In this document: positions 57,748 to 64,000 of the stretch, in pieces
How positions within the stretch are numbered: the first letter of the stretch is position 1
Layout of the letters: every line of letters starts with the position of its first letter
Source: Albidovulum sp.
Lineage (GTDB): Bacteria > Pseudomonadota > Alphaproteobacteria > Rhodobacterales > Rhodobacteraceae
NCBI GenBank assembly: GCA_030837785.1
Contig: JAUQYA010000023.1
Span: forward strand, 124,001-188,000
Direction: 5' to 3'
Length of the DNA: 64,000 nt
Made by a program: the position numbers and the translations under genes
The notes under the pieces: model-generated
The model's input: the letters and a program-made list of their open reading frames with translations, nothing else
Told to the model about the DNA's origin: nothing
Databases searched by the model: none

Positions 57748-58627
57748 CATCCCCGGCCGGGCGGGCGGCCCGGCGACCTGCATAGGCGGCCAGCGCGGCG
57801 CCCGCGGCGATCATCGCCGCGGCGACAGAGAGCTTGATGCTTGCCGCCGCCGATCCGGCGAGCACGAGCGCAAGCGTGGACAGCAGCGGCGCGGCATAGG
57901 ATGCCGTGCCGAGAAGTTGAATATCGCCACGCTTGACGCCGACATCCCAGGTGAAGAAGGCCAACCCCACCGGACCGAGGCCAAGGGCGAGCGTCGCAGC
58001 CCATCCCGCCGCGCCATCAGGCCAGGCGGTCGTTTCCAGCGCGAGATGCGCCGGCACCGAAAGAGCGGCGGTCATCAGGCAGAACACTGTCACCGCCGCG
58101 GTCGGTACCGCCCCCATGCGGCGCGACAGGATCGAATATCCTGTCCATGTCAGCGCGCAGAGAAGCGCGAGCGCATAGCCGGGCAGGGCGGAGGTGTCGG
58201 GGCTGCCGATCCCGTCGGCGATCAGCAGCGCCGCGCCGGCGAAGGCGATCGCCGCGCCAGCTACATGGCCCGCCCCCAGCCGCTCGCCGGGCAGGAGTCC
58301 GGAGAACAGCACGAGCAGGAGCGGCCAGAGATAGGCGATCAGACTCGCCTCGGCCGCGGGCGCGAGCCTGAGCGCCGAGAAATAGAAGAGGTGATAGCCG
58401 AAAAGGCCAGCCGTGCCGAAGGCATAGACCTTCCACGACACGGCGCGGAGCTGGCGGAGACCGCCCGTCGTCATCGTCCAGATCAGCCCCACCAGCCCGC
58501 CCACCGCGAAGGCCATCGCGTTGAGCTGCAACGGCGGCACCGGCGCCGTCCGCACCGTCAGGAGCGCGAGAAGCGCCCACATCAGGACGGCGGTGAAGCC
58601 GATGGCGGTGGCGCGGGCGCGGCTCAT
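57734..58627 (-). CDS. DMT/EamA family transporter
   Basis: A 297-residue ten-helix transporter with two EamA repeats: first half from IGFTAVLMWALLALLTVRTAPVPP, second from GYALALLCALTWTGYSILSRRMG. The FYFSALRLAPAAEASLIAYLWPLLLVLFS segment resembles YddG-type aromatic amino acid exporters, so amino-acid export is plausible. Its 3' end overlaps the DUF465 gene by 14 bases in the convergent direction. Confidence 0.9.
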   Translation of the reverse strand: MSRARATAIGFTAVLMWALLALLTVRTAPVPPLQLNAMAFAVGGLVGLIWTMTTGGLRQLRAVSWKVYAFGTAGLFGYHLFYFSALRLAPAAEASLIAYLWPLLLVLFSGLLPGERLGAGHVAGAAIAFAGAALLIADGIGSPDTSALPGYALALLCALTWTGYSILSRRMGAVPTAAVTVFCLMTAALSVPAHLALETTAWPDGAAGWAATLALGLGPVGLAFFTWDVGVKRGDIQLLGTASYAAPLLSTLALVLAGSAAASIKLSVAAAMIAAGAALAAYAGRRAARPAGDVTPG

Positions 58628-58742
58628 CGCCCCGCCTGCTCGGTCCGGTCTGCGCCCCGCATCGCGCCGCCCATGCGTCCCCCTTCGTCTTCTGCGGCGA
58701 GAGATCGCGATTCCACGCCGCGCGTCAAGCCGGCGCAGCGAA

Positions 58743-58769
58743 AAGGGGCCGGCCCGCGGCCGGCCCCTT
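58743..58769 (-). terminator. Rho-independent terminator of phbB
   Basis: AAGGGGCCGGCC-GCG-GGCCGGCCCCTT on the minus strand, continuing into TT, 18 bases after the phbB stop. Confidence 0.8.
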
Positions 58770-58786
58770 GCGATGTCGGTCCCGGC

Positions 58787-59512
58787 TCAGCAGAAATACT
58801 GGCCGCCGTTGGCGGAAATCGTCGACCCGGTGATGAAGCCCGCGTCATCGGAGGCGAGGAAGACCACGCAGCGCGCGATTTCCTCGGGCTCGCCCAGACG
58901 GCCGACCGGGATCAGCGGGATGATGCGTTCGGCCAGCACCTTCTCGTCGATGGCGCGCACCATCTCGGTACCGATGTAGCCGGGGCAGATCGCATTCACG
59001 GTGATGCCCGCCCGTGCACCTTCCTGCGCCAGCGCCTTGGTGAAGCCGATGTCGCCGGCCTTCGCCGCCGAATAGTTGGCCTGGCCCGCCTGGCCCTTCT
59101 GGCCGTTGATCGACGAGATGTTGACGATCCGGCCGAACTTGCGGTCGCGCATTCCCGACCAGACCGGGTGGGTCATGTTGAACAGGCCCGACAGGTTGGT
59201 GTCCATTACCTCCTGCCATTGCTGGCGGGTCATCTTGTGGAACATCGCGTCGCGGGTGATGCCGGCGTTGTTGACCAGCACCTCGACCGGGCCGAGATCA
59301 GCCTCGACCTTGGCGATGCCGGCGGCGCAGGCGTCGTAGTCGGCCACCGACCACTTGTAGGTCTTGATCCCGGTCTCCTCGGTGAACTTCCGCGCCGCCT
59401 CGTCGTTGCCGGCATAGTTTGCGGCGACCGTGCAGCCCGCGTTCTTGAGCGCCACCGAAATCGCCGCGCCGATGCCCCGCGACCCGCCCGTGACCAATGC
59501 GACCCTTGCCAT
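58787..59512 (-). CDS. phbB: Acetoacetyl-CoA reductase
   Basis: NADPH-dependent SDR that reduces acetoacetyl-CoA to (R)-3-hydroxybutyryl-CoA for polyhydroxybutyrate. The 241-residue protein has ALVTGGSRGIGAAIS (residues 5-19), LVNNAGITRDAMFHKM, the catalytic Tyr and Lys in ANYSAAKAGDIGFTKAL (about residues 151-167), and the terminal STISANGGQYFC typical of PhbB. It follows phbA on the same strand with about 100 bases between, including a strong hairpin. PHB synthase is not in the window. Confidence 0.96.
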   Translation of the reverse strand: MARVALVTGGSRGIGAAISVALKNAGCTVAANYAGNDEAARKFTEETGIKTYKWSVADYDACAAGIAKVEADLGPVEVLVNNAGITRDAMFHKMTRQQWQEVMDTNLSGLFNMTHPVWSGMRDRKFGRIVNISSINGQKGQAGQANYSAAKAGDIGFTKALAQEGARAGITVNAICPGYIGTEMVRAIDEKVLAERIIPLIPVGRLGEPEEIARCVVFLASDDAGFITGSTISANGGQYFC

Positions 59513-59559
59513 GATTCTTCCTCCAATCGGCTCTTGTTGAAACAGCGTTATCCAAACGA

Positions 59560-59592
59560 AATACCGGGCGCAACATTATTGCGCCCGGTATT
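59560..59592 (-). terminator. Strong hairpin between phbA and phbB
   Basis: Perfect 14-bp arms AATACCGGGCGCAA (59560-59573) and complement (59579-59592) with a 5-base loop. On the minus strand it is followed by TTTCGTTTGG-like sequence, too weak in T for a sure terminator. It may instead protect the phbA message or tune the phbA/phbB ratio. Confidence 0.6.
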
Positions 59593-59615
59593 GTGCATTT
59601 GCAGAAAGATTGCGC

Positions 59616-60791
<1,176 letters not shown>

Positions 60792-61138
60792 GGGCTGTCC
60801 TCCTGATGGCGCGCCTGCCGCGCCGCATTCGCGGAGGCGTCGGCCCGGGCAACCCTTCGCGGGCATCCCCGGGGCGGCCCCGCGCCGCTTTGCAGCATGC
60901 GCATCGCGGCGGAGGCGTCAAGCGCCCTGAGGGTGCGGCCTGCGGCCGCGCGGACGAGCCCTGACGGGCCACGCCTGCGGCTGCGCCGCGGGTCGGCTGC
61001 ACGGATGGCCGGACAGGGATCGCGCACGCTGTTGCGCCGCCAGCCGGCCAAGGGTCCCCGCACGGTCGCCGGGGCAGGGCTTTCCGCCTGCGGCAGGCCC
61101 AGGTGCGCCATCCGCGCCGGTGCCTCGCCGGCTGCGGG
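60792..61138. other. Intergenic region upstream of phbA
   Basis: 347 bases between the phbA start and the EAL gene end. Very GC-rich with several short palindromes (GCGGCCTGCGGCCGC around 60945, CCTGCGGCAGG around 61088). It should hold the phbA promoter, but no convincing -35/-10 pair, RNA or gene is visible. Confidence 0.5.
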
Positions 61139-61978
61139 TCAGGCGCGCAACTGCACCTGCGCCATCCGCCAGGGCGGTGTGGCCGTCGGTGCGCCGAAGT
61201 AATAGCCCTGCATGCAGTCGATGCCGGCCTCGGTCAGCCAGGCCGCGTCCGGCCCGTTCTCGACCGATTCCGCCACGGTGAACATGTCGAACTGCCGCGC
61301 GATCGAAAGCAGCGCATGGGTCAGGCACTGGTTGTCGGGGCTGCCGGCGATGCCGCGGATGAACTGGCCGTCGATCTTCAGGATGTCGAAGTAGAATTCC
61401 CGCAGGTAGCGGAACGAGGTGTAGCCCGCCCCGAAATCGTCGAGCGCGAAGGAAACCCCCGCGCCCTGCAGGTCGGCCATGAAGACCGAGACGGCATCGG
61501 GCATGATCATGGCAGAGCTTTCGGTGATCTCGAGAATCAGCCGCTCCGCCACCGCCGGGCTGCCCTTGATCCCGCGCCTGAGCACCTGCTGCCAGTGCGG
61601 ATAGGCGATCGACCGGGCCGACATGTTGATGGCCAGGCGCAGGCCCGGATCCTCCTTCAACGCCTTGAGCCCGAGGTCGAGCGACAGGCAGTCGACGGCG
61701 CGGCCAAGCTCCGTCGTCTCGGTCGTGGCGATGAACTCGCGCGCGGGAATGATTCGGCCGGTCTCGTCGACAAGGCGGATGAGGCCCTCGTAGAAGGCGG
61801 GCCGGTCCTGCCGCGCCGCCTGCACGACGGGCTGGAAGGCAAGGAAGACCTCGCGCCGCTCCACCGCGCGGGCCACCATTGCCAGCGTGTCGCGGTCGCG
61901 CAGGCCCACCGCCGCGCTCAAGGGGCTGTCCTGACCGGGATCGCGTGCGCCGCGCCCGAACTTTCCGCCGTCTCGCAT
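61139..61978 (-). CDS. EAL-domain protein, probable c-di-GMP phosphodiesterase
   Basis: A 279-residue stand-alone EAL domain expected to hydrolyse cyclic di-GMP. The signature reads YEGLIRL instead of EAL but keeps the metal-binding Glu (about residue 64). Other catalytic parts are intact: INMSARSI (Asn), LEITESSAM (Glu), ALDDFGAGYTSF (Asp-Asp), LKIDGQFI (Lys), AESVEN (Glu) and MQGYYFGAP at the end. No sensor, GGDEF or membrane segment is attached, and the N-terminal 30 residues are variable. Enzyme activity is therefore likely. Confidence 0.92.
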   Translation of the reverse strand: MRDGGKFGRGARDPGQDSPLSAAVGLRDRDTLAMVARAVERREVFLAFQPVVQAARQDRPAFYEGLIRLVDETGRIIPAREFIATTETTELGRAVDCLSLDLGLKALKEDPGLRLAINMSARSIAYPHWQQVLRRGIKGSPAVAERLILEITESSAMIMPDAVSVFMADLQGAGVSFALDDFGAGYTSFRYLREFYFDILKIDGQFIRGIAGSPDNQCLTHALLSIARQFDMFTVAESVENGPDAAWLTEAGIDCMQGYYFGAPTATPPWRMAQVQLRA

Positions 61979-62082
61979 GGGCCATCTCCTCGCCGTCGCG
62001 GGACAGGGTGGGCGGAAGGGGATAAGAATTCGTGAACGCTTGCGGCAAAATGCCGGCCAGGCATCCCGGAGGAGGGCGCGAC

Positions 62083-62652
62083 ATGGGTGAACGCTGCGGC
62101 TGGTGCGGGGCTGATCCCCTCTACATGGCCTACCACGACACCGAATGGGGCCTGCCCGAACGCGACCCCCGGGCGCTGTGGGAAAAGCTGATCCTCGACG
62201 GGTTCCAGGCGGGGCTGGCCTGGATCACGATCCTGCGGAAGCGGGAAAACTTCCGCGCCGCCTTCGCGGGCTTCCAGCCCGAGGCGATCGCCGGGTGGGG
62301 CGAGCCGGAGGTGGCGCGGCTTCTCACCGATCCGGGCATCGTTCGCTCCCGCGCCAAGATCGAGGCGACCATCGGCAATGCCCGCGCCTACCTGGCGATC
62401 GCGGAACGCGAGGGGTTCGACAGCTTCCTGTGGCGCCATCTCGACGGCAGGCCGCTCCAGAACCGGTTCCGCACGCTGGCCGAGGTGCCGGCCGCGACTC
62501 CTCTCTCCGAACGGATCGCGAAGGACCTGAAGGCCGAGGGCTTCCGCTTCGCCGGCCCTACCATCGTCTATGCCTTCATGCAGGCCACCGGCATGGTCAA
62601 CGACCACCTCGTGGCCTGCCCCGCCCATGCCCGCTGCGCCGGGGCGGCCTGA
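62083..62652 (+). CDS. tag: DNA-3-methyladenine glycosylase I
   Basis: Base-excision repair enzyme that removes 3-methyladenine. The 189-residue protein has the zinc and base-recognition residues in ERCGWCGADPLYMAYHDTEWG (residues 3-23), then LILDGFQAGLAWITILRKRENFR (about 36-58) and the C-terminal zinc ligands in NDHLVACPAHARC. GGAGGAGGG precedes ATG 62083. It is followed by a GC-rich hairpin shared with the convergent thioredoxin-like gene. Confidence 0.96.
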   Translation: MGERCGWCGADPLYMAYHDTEWGLPERDPRALWEKLILDGFQAGLAWITILRKRENFRAAFAGFQPEAIAGWGEPEVARLLTDPGIVRSRAKIEATIGNARAYLAIAEREGFDSFLWRHLDGRPLQNRFRTLAEVPAATPLSERIAKDLKAEGFRFAGPTIVYAFMQATGMVNDHLVACPAHARCAGAA

Positions 62653-62683
62653 GCGTCTTCGTTGCCCAAATACCCTCGGGGGT

Positions 62684-62702
62684 CCGGGGGGAGACCCCCC
62701 GG
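62684..62702. repeat. GC-rich hairpin between tag and TlpA-like gene
   Basis: CCGGGGGG-AGA-CCCCCCGG preceded by AAATACCCTCGGGGGT. It sits in the short gap between convergent genes and may act as a bidirectional terminator. This type of G/C-run hairpin with an adjacent AAATACCC is often dispersed in Rhodobacterales genomes; only one copy is visible here. Confidence 0.55.
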
Positions 62703-62721
62703 GGGCGGGGGGGGGCCGCGT

Positions 62722-63279
62722 CTACTGCCCCGCCAGAAGCGTGCGCACGATGGCCCTGGCGCTCTCTCCGTCCCATTCCGCATCGCCCGTCATCCGCGCG
62801 ATCTCGCGCCCCTCGGGATCGAGGATCACCGTCACCGGCAGGCCGAAGACGCCCATGTCGCGCGCAAGCGCCTGATCCTTGTCGAGGTAGACCGGCAGCG
62901 TCTCCACCCCGGTTTCGGCGAACAGCCGGGTGATCGCGGGCAGCATGTTGCGCCCGGTGGCGATCGTCGCCACGGTGAACCCATCGCCGCCGAACTCGCG
63001 GTTGAGCGCGTCGAGCGCCGGCAGCTCCTTGCGGCAGGGGGCGCACCAGGTGGCCCAGAAGTTGACCGCGACATACCTGCCGCGGAACTCCGACAGGCGG
63101 TGTTCGGCGCCGCCCGCGTCGGCGAAGGCGGTGTCGGGGGCGGGGACCGGTTCGGCGTGGACCACGAGCTTCATCATCGAGCCCTCGCGCAGCGCCTCCA
63201 GCTCCGCCTGGGCAGGCGTGGCGGCGTTTGCACTGAAGGCAAGGGCCGTGTAGAGGACGGCGGGAAGGATGAGACGCAT
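62722..63279 (-). CDS. TlpA/ResA-type periplasmic thioredoxin
   Basis: A 185-residue thiol-disulfide oxidoreductase with signal peptide (RLILPAVLYTALAFSANAA, residues 2-20). The thioredoxin active site is NFWATWCAPCRKELPAL (Cys-Ala-Pro-Cys, about residues 75-78), with the cis-Pro in VFGLPVTVILD. TlpA-type proteins keep periplasmic Cys reduced for cytochrome c and oxidase assembly, matching the cytochrome c and DsbD-like genes elsewhere in the window. ATG 63279 diverges from argH with only 21 bases between the starts. Confidence 0.93.
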   Translation of the reverse strand: MRLILPAVLYTALAFSANAATPAQAELEALREGSMMKLVVHAEPVPAPDTAFADAGGAEHRLSEFRGRYVAVNFWATWCAPCRKELPALDALNREFGGDGFTVATIATGRNMLPAITRLFAETGVETLPVYLDKDQALARDMGVFGLPVTVILDPEGREIARMTGDAEWDGESARAIVRTLLAGQ

Positions 63280-63300
63280 GGATGCCTCCGGGGGCGACAG

Positions 63301-64000
63301 ATGACCGACAGAACCCAGAACGCGATGTGGGGCGGGCGCTTCGCCGCCGGGCCGGACGCGATCATGGAGGCGATCAACGCCTCGATCGGCTTCGACCGGC
63401 GGCTCTATGCCCAGGACATCGCAGGGTCCCGCGCCCATGCGGCGATGCTCGCCGCGCAGGGCATCCTCACCGATAGCGATGCGGCGGCGGTTCGGGAAGG
63501 GCTGCTCACGGTCTTGTCAGAGATCGAGGCGGGGAAATTCGCCTTCTCGACCGCGCTCGAGGACATCCACATGAACGTGGAGGCGCGGCTGAAGGAGATC
63601 ATCGGCGAACCCGCCGGGCGGCTCCACACCGCGCGGAGCCGCAACGACCAGGTGGCGACCGATTTCCGGCTCTGGGTCCGCGACCAGACCGATGCCGCGA
63701 TCGTCGGGCTGACCGCGCTGCAACGCGCGCTTCTGGCGCAGGCCGAGGCGGGGGCGGACTGGGTGATGCCCGGCTTCACTCACCTTCAGACCGCCCAGCC
63801 GGTGACCTGGGGCCATCACATGATGGCCTATGTCGAGATGCTCGCCCGCGACATCGGCCGCTTCGCAGATGCCCGCGTCCGGATGAACGAATGCCCGCTC
63901 GGCGCCGCGGCACTCGCCGGCACCTCCTTCCCGATCGACCGGCAGATGACGGCCGCGGCGCTCGGCTTCGACCGGCCGATGGCCAATTCGCTCGACGCCG
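63301..64000 (+). CDS. argH: Argininosuccinate lyase, 3' end outside window
   Basis: Cleaves argininosuccinate to arginine and fumarate, the last step of arginine synthesis. 233 codons are visible from ATG 63301. The start MWGGRFAAGPDAIMEAINASIGFD, the EDIHMNVEARLKEIIG segment, TARSRNDQVATDFRLWVRD (about residues 113-131) and FTHLQTAQPVTWGHHMMAY are family signatures. The frame stays open to the end of the window, so the C-terminal half, with the catalytic Ser loop, is not seen. The divergent TlpA-like gene is typical of Rhodobacterales. Confidence 0.95.
   Translation, partial: MTDRTQNAMWGGRFAAGPDAIMEAINASIGFDRRLYAQDIAGSRAHAAMLAAQGILTDSDAAAVREGLLTVLSEIEAGKFAFSTALEDIHMNVEARLKEIIGEPAGRLHTARSRNDQVATDFRLWVRDQTDAAIVGLTALQRALLAQAEAGADWVMPGFTHLQTAQPVTWGHHMMAYVEMLARDIGRFADARVRMNECPLGAAALAGTSFPIDRQMTAAALGFDRPMANSLDA

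Noticed and set aside
60897..61202. Open frame in the phbA upstream gap
   Set aside because: It overlaps the end of the EAL gene on the other strand, has no ribosome site and is Arg/Ala/Pro-biased like other shadow frames.

Overview
The window is a GC-rich, gene-dense piece of chromosome from an alphaproteobacterium, most likely of the order Rhodobacterales (Rhodobacteraceae/Paracoccaceae). That placement rests on the gene content: an aa3 oxidase subunit IV of the short alphaproteobacterial kind, DUF2794 and DUF6173 proteins, an MbfA-type iron exporter, phbA/phbB, a catalytically dead PyrC beside pyrB, and the pgsA-moaD-moaE and plsY-pyrC-pyrB runs. About 75 genes are supported. No rRNA, tRNA, CRISPR array, prophage or insertion sequence was seen. 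Both ends cut genes: an MFS transporter on the left and argH on the right.

Layout. 0-5.7 kb: MFS transporter, a GT4/GT29 glycosyltransferase pair, asd, then a cobalamin riboswitch in front of bluB and a DUF805 membrane protein. 5.7-9.4 kb: gshA, a two-helix membrane protein and rsmE on the minus strand, diverging from ubiA. 9.5-12.7 kb: an OmpA-like protein, a coiled-coil membrane protein and a pair made of a His/Cys-rich exported protein and a cytochrome c. 12.8-17.2 kb: moaE, moaD, pgsA, a Cys/Met-type PLP enzyme and uvrC. 17.2-22.8 kb: an AT-richer gap, then SDR, zinc-ribbon protein and S49 peptidase, followed by LysR, zapE and an MFS transporter. 22.8-28.6 kb: a minus-strand block with an OCD-family enzyme, a HAD hydrolase, transporters, fghA and mbfA. 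28.7-31.5 kb: a TetR gene and a small exported protein behind repeated operator-like palindromes, then pepT and an I78 inhibitor-like protein.

31.5-42.4 kb: a candidate minus-strand small RNA, DUF2794, an NlpC/P60 and leucyl-aminopeptidase pair, beta-carbonic anhydrase, a TPR protein, then plsY-pyrC'-foreign-looking ORF-pyrB, a family-4-like uracil-DNA glycosylase and LysE. 42.4-51 kb: AlgH/YqgE, tsaC, an acyl-CoA dehydrogenase-MBL-DUF6173 set, CoxIV, a lipoprotein, greA and PAP2. 51-57.7 kb: ETF-QO, a TPR protein, ispE, a polyprenyl diphosphate synthase, DUF2007, a methyltransferase and DUF465. 57.7-64 kb: a DMT transporter, phbB-phbA, an EAL protein, tag, a TlpA-like thioredoxin and argH.

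Functionally most of the window is housekeeping: cofactor synthesis (B12 lower ligand, Moco, ubiquinone, glutathione), pyrimidine and phospholipid synthesis, DNA repair, PHB storage and electron entry from beta-oxidation via ETF-QO. Stop/start overlaps (ATGA, GTGA, TGATG) are very frequent and show many translationally coupled pairs. The less ordinary points are the candidate small RNA, the operator cluster in front of a tiny exported protein and TetR, the lower-GC ORF wedged with perfect coupling between pyrB and the dead pyrC, and a UDG that has lost its Fe-S cysteines.
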